A stretch of DNA of 64,000 bases from Costus lasius (GCA_027563935.2 CM050450.1:29561439-29625438), one strand, 5' to 3'; positions 11,850 through 23,575 are shown, counted from the stretch's first letter. Notes: generated by a model from the sequence alone, not told the origin. A program made the numbers and translations.

Positions 11850-12243
11850 TAGCTCGACCATAAGAGTTTTCAAAGTTTCAATTCCGGGGGGTCTGAGAGA
11901 ACTAAAACTTCCTCTCTCTCTCTCTACTTGCTCATCTACAAAATAATGTTTCAGGTGGTGCCCGTTAACTGTGAAGCTTCCAGTTCGTTCTGTCCAAATT
12001 GTGATAGCACCATATGATTGAACTTTCTGAACTGTGAAAGGTCCAGACCACCTCGTGCGAAGTTTTCCTGGGAACAGTTGAAGTCATGAATTGAACAACA
12101 GTACTTTGTCTCCCTCATGAAATTCCTTCTTTGCTATGCGCTTGTCGTGCCAAAACTTGGTGCGTGCTTTGTAGCTCTTGGCATTCTTGGTCGGGGTTGT
12201 CGGGGTAAGTTCCAATGGGTCCACGTCTCTTCTAGGCGGCTCA
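11850..12243 (-). pseudogene. Athila integrase C-terminal remnant
   Basis: The minus-strand frame reads [23 protein letters not shown], then [20 protein letters not shown] and GPFTVQKV. This aligns with the integrase C-terminal domain of element P (39130-39400). A stop replaces the residue after LLFNS. Upstream, where RT, RNase H and the integrase core should be, the sequence jumps within about 60 bp to protease. This is the only part of pol beyond protease left in element A. Confidence 0.8.
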
Positions 12244-12305
12244 ACATCCTACGTGGCTCTCTTCACAATGTCCACGCTGCAACACGTACCTGCAAGAGAA
12301 GGTTT

Positions 12306-14613
12306 TTACAAAGTATTAGTAAGATCAAATTGAATGGCATTGCCACATATGTTCAAGGTCAGTTTCTCATTCTTGACATCCATGACAGCGCCTGCAGTGG
12401 CCAAGAAAGGCCTCCCCAAAATGATCGGGAGCCTATCATCCTCATCAATTTCCAAGACAATAAAATCAGTAGGAATAAAGTAATCTCCTACTTTAACAGG
12501 TACGTCCTCTAAAATACCAACTAGGTAATGCACAGATCGGTCTGCAAGCTGTATAGAAATGTTAGTTGCATGCAAATCTCCTAGATCTAGCTTTTTACAA
12601 AGTGAATGTGGCATGAGGCTAACGCTTGCTCCTAAGTCGCACAGAGCCCTCTGAAAAGACATCTCCCCAATCTGGTAAGGTATGGAAAAACTGTCGGGGT
12701 CTTTAAGCTTTTGAGGTAGCTTGTTCTGAATGATGGCGCTGCACTCCTTGGTAAGTGCAACGGTCCCTTGATCCTCTAGCTTCCTCTTGTTTGATAAAAT
12801 GTCTTTCAGAAATTTCGCATAAGTCGGCATCTGCGAAAGAGTATCGACAAAAGGGATATTAACATAGAGTTTCTTTAAAACCTCTAAAAACTTACCAAAC
12901 TACTTGTCTAATTTAGCCTTGACAAGCCTCTGTGGAAAGGGAATCGGTGGCTTATACGCTGGCGGTCCCACATAGGGCCGCTCCTCTTCAGTTGGTTCAG
13001 ATGCCACCAGTGACACATCAGTATGCGGTTCCATAGGTTCTGGTATTGACTCTTCTATTTTGTCATCTGTCGACATCTTCGGGTCTTCCAATTGCTTGCC
13101 GCTCCGAGTGGAGATTGCATTGCACTGCTCCCTCGGGTTTACCTCAAGTTGGGATGGTAACTTCCTTGGTGCTCTGGAAGATGAGCTAGCTAGCTCTCTA
13201 GCATCTTATTATGTGTCTTCAGGGAGTCCATCCTGGTCATCATCATCTTCATCATGTTTGTAAGTCCTTCAAGTTGCTTGCCTAGATTTGAATCATTGTT
13301 GGGCCTTGGCTGTTGAGGTTGTGGCGGCGGTGCATTGTAGTTCCTAGCCTGAAATCCTGGTGGTCTGAACTTGCTTTGTTGGGGCTGCCTAAAGTTTCCT
13401 TGTGGGGGCTGTGTTTGCTGTGGTGGTACAACACCGGGTTGTGTTGGCTGAGTTGTCCGGTAAGAGAAATTTGGATGGTTGCACCATCCTAGATTGTAGT
13501 AGTTGGAATAAGGGTTGTTGTTTTGGTTGAAATTTCCAACTGCATTCAACTGCTCAGGATGAGCCACAGTCATCTGTCTGTCTCCCACCTGGCAATCTGC
13601 TCCTGCATGACCTACAACTCCACAGACCTCACAAGAAATAACATTAATGTCCATAGCATTACTAGACCAAGAATCAAGCTTTCTAGTCAAATTATCCACC
13701 TTAGCCGTAAGTGCAGTAAGAGAGTCTAGGTCATACTTACCTGATTTCTTGGTAGAAGTACCTCTCTCAGATGTCCATTGGTTTAATCGCCATGTCCTCG
13801 AGAAGGTGCATTGCATCCTCAACTCTCTTATTCATCAAAGCGCCTCCTACTGTAGCGTCCACTGTAAGCCTCGTGTTGTAATCCAAACCGCTGTAGAACG
13901 TTTGGATCAAAACCCAAGTCTCAACTCCATGATGTGGACACATCCTTTGGAGCTCCTTAAACCTCTAACAAGCTTCATATAGAGACTCCCCATCCTTTTG
14001 CATGAAGCTCGTTATCTAATTTCGCAAATGGATTGTTTTTGATGGAGGGAAGTACTTGGAGAGAAAGGCTTGAGAAAGCTCTGTCCATGTTCTTATCGAA
14101 GCAGCAGGTAGTGTGTGTAGCCAAGCTCTCGCCCTATCCCTCAGAGAGAAGGGAAATAGTCGCAACCTAATAGCATCAGCAGACACTCCATTAATTTTCA
14201 ACATATCGTAATATTCCAAAAAAAATAGAAAGGTGCATGTTGGGGTCCTCAAGAGGAGAACCACCAAATTGGTTCTGTTGCACCATAGAAAGAAGAGCAG
14301 GTTTTATTTCAAAATTGTTGGCCTCAACAGCGGGCCTAGCAATTCCTGATTGAAAACCATAAGTGTAGGGAGTAGAATAATCCTTCAATGTCCTGTTGTT
14401 GTTATAGTTGTTGCCCATTGGTTGTTGTGCTCGTTCATTGTTCACTTCAATCTGAATGTGTTCCATCTGACTTTCTCCTCCAGGATAGTTCATGATTTCT
14501 TTCTTCAGAATTTGATTTTGTTTTCTTCTCAACCTGAAGGTGCGCTCGATCTCAGGGTCAATATCAATGAGCGCTTCTGCCCTAGAACTTCTTCGCAAAA
14601 AATGGTCAGTCAA
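12306..14613 (-). pseudogene. Athila gag-protease, broken by stops and a frameshift
   Basis: Starts with MTDHFLRRS at 14613. The gag core (NRTLKDYS, NNFEIKP, QNQFGGSP, LRLFPFSLRDRARAWLH, FPPSKT) is followed by the zinc-knuckle-like CEVCGVVGHAGADC, which keeps the full C-x2-C-x4-H-x4-C pattern. Then come a Pro/Gln-rich linker, a KPPIPFPQRL motif and an aspartic protease (CDLGASVSLMP, then PIILGRPFLATA). Damage: an extra base in the A8 run at about 14218-14226 shifts gag, and stops replace probable Gln codons near 14014-14016 and 12900. The frame ends at 12306. Gag would form the particle and protease would cut the polyprotein, but neither can be made whole from this copy. Confidence 0.85.
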
Positions 14614-14743
14614 AATTATAAAGTTCTAAGACAGCAAGTGAATAAAAAAGAAAAAAAAAGAAGAAAATAATAGTGCAGTAAGAAAAATCTAACCTAAGGC
14701 CTAGTCTACCAATTCTCGGAAATATACAAATATCAAACGTTGC

Positions 14744-14761
14744 TCCCCGGCAACGGTACCA
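14744..14761 (-). promoter_or_regulatory. Primer binding site (Asp tRNA type), Athila A
   Basis: The minus-strand TGGTACCGTTGCCGGGGA is one base from the perfect Asp-tRNA complement (TGGCGCCGTTGCCGGGGA) seen in element P. It lies 6 bases inside the LTR end. An Asp-tRNA primer is characteristic of the Athila group. Confidence 0.9.
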
Positions 14762-14767
14762 AAAACT

Positions 14768-16268
14768 TGACACGACCGCAAGTGCATGGTTATATCGAAG
14801 TAATATAAAAGATGTCGAATCCCACAAGGAGAGAAGTTGAGTACTAGAAAGTCCGAGTCCTAATAGCTAGGCGAATCGAAACGTGGGTTTGAGAACAGAA
14901 ATTATAAATAAGCAATCACAAATACGTCAGTAGAGAAAAGATATGAGAGAGAATTCAGGGCTACGGCTTCCACCACAATGATAATCTTAACCGCACAAGA
15001 AAGATATTAGTTATTTGGTTTATTGTTTTTGCAAAAGGAGTCTAATCCTAGGGTACAAGGTGCCCTCTCTCGAGTGAAACCCCCGGGTGTTCATCTTAGA
15101 CCGACCTCCTACTCTCGCGGTGGGTCATTCTAAGACGAACCCAATGAGTTCTATGGAAGACTATGGAATCCTCGAGCGAAGACCAAGCACTCTCGTGTCG
15201 AGGTCTCACAAGTTTTACTCAGAGATTCCACCGTTACGATCCTTCTCCCGATATGAATCGTAACGGCTAACACGTGAAAATATTCGGCCAAGATAAAATC
15301 ATGAAATAAGTACGTCAAAGTAAAATATGCTCACAATTCATACCAAATAACATAAATAGATACAAAGTTTGCAATTAGAATCATCAAAGGGTTTCCACCA
15401 AGCCCCGAATTAGGGTTTACGCTACAATCATCATTGAAACGCTCAAAATCTCTCTTTTAATGACAAGAAAAGTATAATAAAATGAAGCTAAGGGGAAGGA
15501 GACGATGAACCGAAGAAATCTTGAAGCAATCGTGATGATCGTGTGTCTCAATCTCTGAAAATCTCCAAAAATTGCCTCTGTCGCCGAGTTCTTCTACCCA
15601 CGTCCATTCTTTCATGAATGCTCGATGATTAGGGCAAGAAAATTAGGGTTTTATATCCTATGCGTTCGCCTCTGAAAGAGCTTTCCATAGACACCTTATT
15701 TGCCAAATTTAGACTCCGAACGGGTGAGAAATCGAGGGAAAACTAAGTGTGGGTCGGGTCGCTCGCGAGCCTAGTTTAGAATTGTGGTGAACCCCGCCGG
15801 GTTCACCTGGCTGTGATGTCTTCTGAGAGTTCAGCTGAAAGAAGCGCGGTGAACCCCGTCGAATTCACCTGGCCGTGATGTGTTCTGGACAGTTTTCGGC
15901 CAAATGGAATTCTGGTGAACCCCGATGGGGTTCACCCGACCGTGATGCTCTCTGTGAGTTTCACAGGCTGGCGACTGGGATGGTGAACCCCGTGGGGTTC
16001 ACCTGGCCGTGATTGTCAGGCTAACTCCAAATAAGCCCAAATTTGATGGGCAGCTTGGTTTCCACACAAGAAATCGTCTCATGGCCTCAGAATCTTCAAA
16101 ATATGTTGAAAAAAAGGTGTTTTTACCTGAAATTCCATAAAAGTGCCAAAAAGTAAAGATTCCGAAGATATGAAGGAAATAAGCCTATAATGAGTATAAA
16201 AATGCCGAAATAAGCCTAGATTTGACATGAAATAATTATGAAAATCACTACCAAAATGCAATGCATCA
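14768..16268 (-). repeat. 5' LTR of Athila element A (1501 bp)
   Basis: On the minus strand it begins TGATGCATTGC at 16268 and ends ACTTGCGGTCGTGTCA at 14768, next to the primer site. It contains a palindrome cluster 266-481 bp from its start. The 5 bases flanking the start are GGGAG; the matching duplication lies outside the preserved element. Confidence 0.9.
15787..16002. repeat. Palindrome array inside the Athila A LTR
   Basis: Four copies of the GTGAACCCC...GGGGTTCAC core begin at 15787, 15849, 15915 and 15983 (spacing 62-68 bp). Each is followed by CTGGCCGTGAT- or CGACCGTGAT-type sequence. Same unit and spacing as the array at 11304-11599. Confidence 0.9.
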
Positions 16269-16716
16269 GGGAGAAAGTTCCTTAATGCCCTTCAGCCTTC
16301 CTTTAGGTTAGATTGAAGAAATCTGGGCTAAAATCATGATTTCGTAAGCGGGTCCGCGATCTCGGGCGAGAATTTGGTCGTGACCCGGTCGTGATTTGTC
16401 AGTTTCAGCTTTCAGGCATAACGACGATCACGGGCATGATTCTGATCGGGACCCACTCGTGATTTCCGACATAGGCCTCAACGAACCTGAAAGCTTCTAG
16501 TTAGGATCATCTCGAGTTAGGATGAGCTCCTTTGCCAAAAGAGTGCCAGAATCCATCCTTTTGTTGTCCTTTTGACCTGAAAACGTGAAAAATACCGAAA
16601 CAGGTGTAGATTTCGTAGATGTATCCAAATACGGGCAATTGTAAGGCTTAAAGTCGTGAAATAGGTATGATTCTATGAGTAAATCGACATGAAAATCTCT
16701 ATATAAATCTGTGTCA
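16269..16716 (-). repeat. 5' end of another Athila-family LTR (fragment)
   Basis: On the minus strand it begins TGACACAGATTTATATAG at 16716. It shares the low-similarity pattern of Athila LTR starts (a run of TCAT/TTTAC, then a TTTTCAGGT stretch) with the LTR at 16268. Weaker CACGA/TCGTG inverted motifs lie at 16330-16480, about 235-385 bp from the start. No 3' end is found; it stops where element A's LTR begins. Confidence 0.55.
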
Positions 16717-17093
16717 ACAATGGCGCAAGCATAGAAGAAGAAGGAAGTACTTGGCGCATCTTCTTCATCCTCACCTCCTCTTGGCGCTTCTACCTTGGAG
16801 GTAGCGCAAGACAAGAAAAGGGTGATAAAGGCTTGATTCTCTTCCCAAGGCTAGCACCAAGCGTGGAAGGGAGCAACGTTGAGACGGTCGACGCGTGGAT
16901 ACTTGTAGAGGGCGAACACTTGGGCGCCTTCAACATGGCTTCAACATCTCGACAAGCAAAAGAGGTACATCTCTAACACATCCTTGTGTTTTCTCGCTCG
17001 CATGGATCCTTGGGAACGGAATATGTTTCAGGTGTAATGACTCTTCCACTGCATCTTGGGACTGCAAAATTTTAAATTACACCCGGTATTCCC
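16717..17093. other. Unassigned sequence between Athila and CRM-like LTRs
   Basis: No ORF here resembles a known protein. Several GGCGC/GCGCC motifs recall the Angela LTR, but I cannot align it. It replaces the second half of the CRM 3' LTR. Confidence 0.5.
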
Positions 17094-17791
17094 TAACACA
17101 CCTTGCTCCACAGTCTAACCTCTTGGAAGTGAGCTCCTATCACACAAGAAAGCTAAGGAACAAGCTAACCTCCAGCTCCCTTTTATAGAGTAAGGGAGGG
17201 AATATCACACTACAAGCATGACTAGGGAATAACACACCACACGCATGACTACCTACTATAACTAACTAAAAGTAGTCAAGATGCTGCTAATGCAAGCATG
17301 CTGATGCGAGCACTAACTAACTCATACTAACTACTACCAACTAAAGTATATGAGGGAATATGAAGTTGGCACATGGGCTGGGCCTTCTGGGCTGCAAGTG
17401 GCCTTCTGGGCTATGACTAGGCCGTCAAACCATCTCGGAGCACGCGGTGATGAAACAGCAGAATTTGCTAATGGTGGGCTGATTCATCACTGTGCTAGCT
17501 TGTTCTTGGGCCATGTTGGTCAATTGGTTGTGGTAGAGATCATTGACCGGGGCTTCAGATGGCCGGGGTGCTAAGCACATGGGTCGCAACACCTTTGTGT
17601 GGGCTGATAATGAACCGATGGCACCTACAAATCGATCTAGTGGTTGACTTGAATATTGAGATCGCCTTATCGTGATTGCGTCAGGCCCCTTTGAACTTTT
17701 TAAGGGAGATGGAACCTTGTCTCGAGGAAAATCCACAAAATAGCTATGTTTCTCTAGTTCAGGAGCTACCGTGGAGGGTACTCCTACATCA
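17094..17791 (-). repeat. Truncated 3' LTR of the CRM-like element
   Basis: On the minus strand it begins TGATGTAGGAG at 17791, directly after a polypurine tract. It matches the 5' LTR of the same element (45423-46615) down to about 17094, where similarity stops. A TATA box (CTCTATAAAAGGG, 17190-17178) is visible on the minus strand. The polyprotein frame continues from pol into this LTR and ends near 17420, as described for CRM chromoviruses. Confidence 0.75.
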
Positions 17792-20700
17792 ATCCCCCCT
17801 AGTTTGAAGAGTTCTCCTACAGAGAACTAAGGGGATGCTCATCAGTGGCGAGGGGCTCCTCCAATGGGTCGTGGAAGGGAAGAAGGTCCGCGATGTTAAA
17901 GACGGGGTGGATCCCCCATGCTATCCGGTAGATCGAGGACATAGGCGTTGGAGCCAACCCGCTGTAGTACTGCATAGGGCCCCATGTACCGTGCATGTAG
18001 CTTAAAATGTGCCCGATTTGCCACTCGCTCGGGGTGGATGCACACCCTCACAAGATCACCTACACTAAAGTGGAGTGGCCTATGGTTTTCGTTGGTCTTC
18101 TGAGCATTTCGAGTGTTGCCCAAAAAGATCCGATGCCGAACTTCTTGATGCATAATCACGATATGACTAGCAAAGGAAAATGCATGCTCAGAAAGATGGG
18201 ACTCCATGGGAAGGTCATGCAAGTCAATAGGTTTTTGTGGTTGTTGTCCATGGACCACTTGGAAGGGACTTAGACTGGTAGACCAATTGATTGCACTATT
18301 ATATGCGAATTCAGCGGAGCAAGTTACCCAAACTCCGTTTAACGACCTCAGTTTGGTCGTCAGTTTGGGGGTGATAGGCCGTAGAGAACATAAGGGTGGT
18401 GCCTAATAGTGCCCATAGTGATCGCCAAAAGTGGCTCACAAAGAGGGTGTCGCGATCGGACACTATAGAGAGTGGAAGGCCATGGAGGTGAACTACCTCT
18501 CTAACGAACAGATGGGCTATGTGGGATGCATCTGTTGTCCTAGAACAGGGGATGAAATGGGCCATCTTGGAGAACCGGTTCACTATGACGTAGATGGAAT
18601 AGAATCGAGATGCAGTGCAGGGCAACCCCAGGATGAAGTCCATGCTGAGGTCCCTCCATGGACCCTTAGACCAGTGTTCGGGGGTCGAGGATTAGCCATT
18701 TGGCACGTGCCACAATGGCGGACAATGCGCTCCACATCTTTGCGAAAGGAGGGCCAAAACAGGTGCTCCTCAGCCATCTCAAATGTCTTATCATGTCCAT
18801 GGTGGCCGGCAACACCACCCGTGTGTAACTCTAACAGAAGGTGATCGCGAAGGGAGGACCGGGGAATACACAACTAGTTCCCAAAGAACAAGTAACCCTC
18901 ACACAACTGGTAAGGTGACTCAATATCCTCAGACCCGCTCAGGTGAGTATAGATGGCACCAAAATCTAGGCAGCTAGGGTACTCATCTTTAACATATACG
19001 GAGGTATTGACACGGGTACACATAACACACAAAAGGGTCCTTACTCGGCTTAGGGCATCCGCTACTATGTTCTCCTTACCCGCCTTATGATTAATCACAA
19101 AAGAGTACTGTTGCAAGTACTCCACCCACTTGGCATACCGGGCACCCAACTTCTTTTGGGCACTCAAGAAGGATAAAGTCTAGTGGTCACTATACAGGAT
19201 GAACTCATGGTGGAGTAAATAGTGCCTCCACTACCTTAACGATTGGACAATGTCATAGAATTCCTTGTCGTATGTGGAGTACTGCTGCAAAACAGCGTTC
19301 AGTTTTTCACTAAAGAAAGCAACCGGTAGCCTTCTTCGCTTAGAGTTCCTCCGATCCCAGTACCGGAGGCATCACATGCAACTTCAAAGACTTTGTAAAA
19401 GTCTGGAAGTCATAGAACAGGGGTTGTAGTAAGGGCATCCTTAAGGGCTTCAAAGGCAGGCTGAGTGGCCGGTGTCCACTTGAAGCTATCTTTCGATAGA
19501 CGCTAGGTTAATGGGGTAGCAATGGTGCTAAACCCATGGGTGAATCGACGGTAGAACCCAGCAAGACCTAAGAAACTGCAAACCTCAGAAATAGTGTGAG
19601 GCTCAGGCCAATACCGAATGACATCAATCTTGGCAGGGTCAACAGAGAGACCCTGGTCAGACACTATGTACCCTAGAAATTGGACTTAGGTGGCCATTAA
19701 GGTGCACTTCTTTGTGTTAAGGAAGAGGCGCTCCTTCCGAAGAATCTCAAAGGTAGAGCGAAGATGCTCTAAGTGTTCCTCCCGAGTGTGGCTGAAAATC
19801 AAAATGTCATCAAAGTAGACGACCAGGAATTTGCCCATGTAGGGCTTGAGGTCTTGACTCATCATCCTCATGAACATGGAGGGGGCGTTCGTCAAGCCAA
19901 AGGGCATAACTAACCACTCGTACAGACTATCCTTGGTCTTGAATGTAGTCTTCCATTCATCACCCTCGCGGATGCGAACCTAGTGATATCTGCTCCGGAG
20001 GTCCAACTTTGAAAACCATGACAAACCCGAAACCAAATCGAGCATGTCATCAAGATGGGGTATGGGAACCGATACTTGACGGGGATCCTATTATAGCTCT
20101 ACTATCTATGCACATGTGCTAAGATCCATCCTTCTTGAGTGTGAGTAGAGCAGGGACAGCGCATGGGCAAAGGCTCTCATGGATGTACTCCTTGCTGAGG
20201 AGTTCATCCACTTGACACTGCAACTCGGCATGCTCAGTGGGGTTGAGTCTATGGTGGGGCAAGTTTGGGAGAGGGGCTTTGGGCACCAAGTCTATTGCGT
20301 GTTGGATCTCCCTTTTCGGGGGGAGTCCATGAGGCAGATCCCGGGTGAGATGTTGCTAATCTCAGACAAGAGGGGGGCGATGTCAGTTGGAGGGTCCATT
20401 CCACCTAGGGCAATGGGTCCACCACCTCATGCAACATCAGTGCATAGACCACCTTGGTCTCACTAGCTTCACGGATAAATGCTCGGGTGCGCATTAAGGA
20501 CACAATTGGATCAGGTTTCGGGAGCACGATCAAGCACTTAGACGTTGACGCACGCAACTCTTTGGGTGGGGCTGGGTTGAGTCGGATTTTCTGGTCATTG
20601 TGGTCGAAGATATAAGTGTTCGACGGGCCATAGTGGACCACATCATGGTTGTATAGCCAAGGGCGATCCAACAACACGTGGGCAACATCCATAATTGCCA

Positions 20701-21294
20701 CGTCGCACCAAACTTTCTCCTTATAGTCCCCAAAACTAATGGGAACCTGACAACAGTGGGTGATTGGTAGGCTCAAAGTGCTGACCCTAGTGATGGAATA
20801 CGGCTTCGGATGGGGTTCATGTGCAAGGTTGAACCGGGTGATTGCAGTGCGTGACACCACATTCAGGCTACTACCCCCATGAATAACGACCTTACACGAA
20901 TGTCTATTGCATTTGATGTAAGTCGTGAAAGTACTGGTTCACCTCCAATCCTCGGAGGGAGGGGTTTACACTAGAGTGCACCGAACAACCGCAAGTGTGG
21001 GCACCCGACTCATCCTCACTAGTATAGCACTCAAGCTTAATGTCACGCTCAGTGCACTCACGGGTCATAGCAGCCAACCGGGGCTGACTCTTGTCAACAT
21101 GGCCAGGACGCTTAGGCCAATCTTTCGAATAATGGCTGAGTTGGGGATAATTGAAATAATTCACACGGTTTGTGGACCCATGAGCTGGGGCCTTGCCCTT
21201 TTCCTCCCATGAAAGGCGAGGAGGAGGGGCATCATGTGTGGGACGTCTAGGGGGGTCACAAACAATGGGAGCATGATGGGGCTCTGAGCGTGCC
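17420..21294 (-). pseudogene. CRM-like Ty3/gypsy gag(end)-pol, heavily broken
   Basis: Domains in minus-strand order. Gag end: the zinc knuckle has lost all three cysteines (Tyr, Tyr and Trp at those positions around SHYSKDWPKR). Protease: VVSRTAITRF and LYNHDVVHYG, with HGGSS where the duplicate copy has [22 protein letters not shown] and YFDDILIFS (about 19750-19900), with a TAG stop upstream at about 19980. RNase H end: KAGKENIVADALSR. Integrase: H/H/C/C zinc residues (about 18700-18830) and the D, D, E triad of DFILGL, SDRDTLF and TDDQTE. GPY-type C-terminus: YMGPYAVLQRVGSNAYVLDLP. The tail IRRSQYSSQPLDRFVG lies inside the 3' LTR. No chromodomain is visible after integrase. CRM is my best lineage guess because the tail extends into the LTR; Reina or Galadriel are alternatives. 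Confidence 0.75.
17792..17804 (-). promoter_or_regulatory. Polypurine tract of the CRM-like element
   Basis: The minus-strand AACTAGGGGGGAT lies immediately before the LTR start TGATG. It supports the LTR boundary. Confidence 0.75.
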
Positions 21295-21540
21295 TGATGT
21301 CCCGTATTTATATTGTCTTTTAGACCTATATTTACTTCCGACTCAAGACATATTTTCATGATCTTGCATCTCTTTCCAGCTTATTTCATTGATTTTCTTC
21401 AGAAGCTTCACTACTTGTCATGTTTGTTGAATACAGGACATTTCACTCACTCTTAGAGCTATATGGAAGCATATTTACATCTCCGAGTGAATCAAGAACC
21501 TTGACAAGAAGTTTGGCTTCGAACGGGATTAATTTCGAGA

Positions 21541-22090
21541 ATTACGGCCGAGTCCATAATCTACATCATGACCGTAATTCTATGATTGGTTTCTCGATGG
21601 ACCCATTTTGATGAGAGCATAATCATATTTCAAAGACATGTCAATAACTTCCTTGATGACAAAATTTTGGATGAAGACGACTTTCAGAAAAGAGATTATG
21701 GGCACAGCCATAATTCAGCATAGTCGCAATCTTTTGATCGGCGATTTTCGACGACACGACTATGGCTGCAAATCAAGCCGAGCCCATACTACTCACCCAC
21801 AAATTTTGAGACGAATTGGACTTCTACATCAACGTTATGGGTATGGCCATAATCTGCCTCACGGCCATAATTTGCCTTGTGATCGTAATCTCACAGCCGC
21901 CAGAATTTATTACGAACCACCCTAATTTAAATGCTCATAACTCCTTCGTCTTAACTCCGATTCGAACGTTTTTGGTGTCAAAAAGAAGCTCATTAAATGA
22001 GCATTAATTATTTGTGAGTTACAAGAATTAATGAGGTTGCAATTAATGCATAACCATTACATTACGGTTACAACCATAATGGCCCTTTAC
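21541..22090. repeat. ATTACGG/CCGTAAT palindrome cluster in the Athila P LTR
   Basis: Near-palindromes at 21541-21560, 21695-21714 (ATTATGGG...CCATAAT) and 21834-21853, with further CCGTAAT/ATTACGG half-sites up to about 22090. They occupy the same distance from the LTR start as the GTGAACCCC palindromes of element A but have a different sequence. Confidence 0.75.
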
Positions 22091-22827
22091 ACCCGTATTT
22101 ATGGAGTTGTCTGCAATAAATTGGCCATAACTTCCTCATTATGGCTCCGATTTTAATGATCTTGGTATCAAAACGTAGATAATTAAATTATCCATCAAAG
22201 TATGCATTCAGAAATGTGTTTGGATTCTATTTAAAGGTCAAAATCTGGCTTGGAAGGGCTATGAGTCTTGGCTTGGCATGAAGTTCGTGGTGAAAGTTTT
22301 GGGAGAAGAAGATCTCTTGTGCTACAATTTGTGAAGGCTTGGAGGAAGAAGATTGCAATCCCTTTTGAAGAGTTTGTGGCTTTCTATCTTCAATTCGTTC
22401 ATATATTTTCTTCTTTCCTTAGAGATTTGTACTCAGACGAAGCTATGATAACGTAATCTCTTTGTCGGAACTAAGGGTGTAGTCTCATTGTTTGTATCTT
22501 TTGTTCGAACTTGTTATTTCATAGCAAATACAAATTTTATCTAGTGTTTATTCGTTCTATGCTGTTTTACCACTAGTGTTGCATTGGCCATGCAATTACT
22601 TTTCTTAGGCACCACAAGAAGAACCGAAAGGTGAATTGCGACGCTAGATCTGCTAGTTTGAACATGCTTTGAGAGGTCAAGAATTAGTGCCAGATTTGTG
22701 TGAGGAACCTTACAGTATCTCTGAACCCAATGGATCAATCTAGGTACGGTAATCTATACCTTTTGATACTTCCTTGAGCGCTTTTTAAAATCGCTTGCTA
22801 TAATTTTAAATTGTTTGGATATGAGGC

Positions 22828-23575
22828 TGATGCAGGAGCAAACGGGCCTATGAACACACTTGAGGGCGGCCCAACCCCTCCAAAAGATACTTGGGGAGAA
22901 CCCCCAGGACCCCAGGAATTTTCCCTGGAAATTTCACCCAAGTTAGAGTTACCCAATCCCCGACACGGCCAGGCCGTGCGCCCCATCATAGCCGTGACAC
23001 AGTCACCTAAAGATGCGAACGCCAAGCAATGGTGTGACTCCAAGCACGAGCAAGCCGTGCCCACCTCTGTGGATTTTGACGACGCCAAGCACGGGCAAGC
23101 CGTGCCTGCCTCTGTGGATCACGGTGACTCTGAACACGGCCGTGCTCGCCATCACGGCCAGGGCATGTTCGCCTATGTGGATCTCGACGATGCCAAACAC
23201 GAGCGTGACTCCAAGCACGGGCAGGCCGTGCTCGATCCTGTGGATCACGACGACTCTGAACACGACCGTGCTCGCCATCACGGACAGGCCGTGTTCGCCC
23301 CTGATGACTCATTACAGCCCCGACGACCCCACTTCGACGTTCATCGCCCTCCTTACCATGTTGCTCCACCCAATGATGACCCAAAGGAGCCCAACAACAT
23401 GGAAATCCGACGATCCCAGCGCCAAAGTAAGCCCCCGGATCGCTTCTTGGGAGTCATTAGTCCCCTTTCCGTACACACCGGCATAGCGCAACCCAAGGAC
23501 ATTCCAAGCCAATCCCCTGAGGATCCAACTCCAAGTGGGCCACTCAATCTCATTATTAACACGGCACAAGATTGA
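22828..23575 (+). pseudogene. CRM polyprotein C-terminal tail encoded within the solo LTR
   Basis: An open frame runs from the LTR start to a stop at 23573-23575. It contains a His/Gly/Asp-rich repeated section (HGQAV, SVDHDDSEH, RARHHGQ) and then the tail EIRRSQRQSKPPDRFLG. That tail corresponds to IRRSQYSSQPLDRFVG in the minus-strand CRM element. In CRM chromoviruses a C-terminal motif of this kind overlaps the 3' LTR. Because this is a solo LTR there is no upstream pol, so no protein can be made from its native start; the Met at 22811 lies in Athila sequence. The repeated part is driven by DNA palindromes (see findings). Confidence 0.65.

Larger units (their letters stand above)
8762..16268 (-). 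mobile_element. Athila-type Ty3/gypsy element A, internally deleted and nested
   Basis: Read leftwards from 16268: 5' LTR, Asp-tRNA primer site, gag-protease, a remnant of the integrase C-terminus, a spacer with palindromes, and ORF3, which is cut off at 8762 by Angela A2. RT, RNase H and the integrase core are absent between 12306 and about 12240. Athila assignment rests on the gag type, the DLGA protease, the Asp-tRNA primer site, the extra ORF downstream of pol and LTRs beginning TGATG. The 3' LTR is not in the window. Confidence 0.85.

Noticed and set aside
22811..23575. 254-residue ORF as a host His/Asp-rich protein gene
   Set aside because: It starts in Athila LTR sequence and lies inside a solo CRM LTR; its tail matches the CRM polyprotein end at 17420-17740 (minus).
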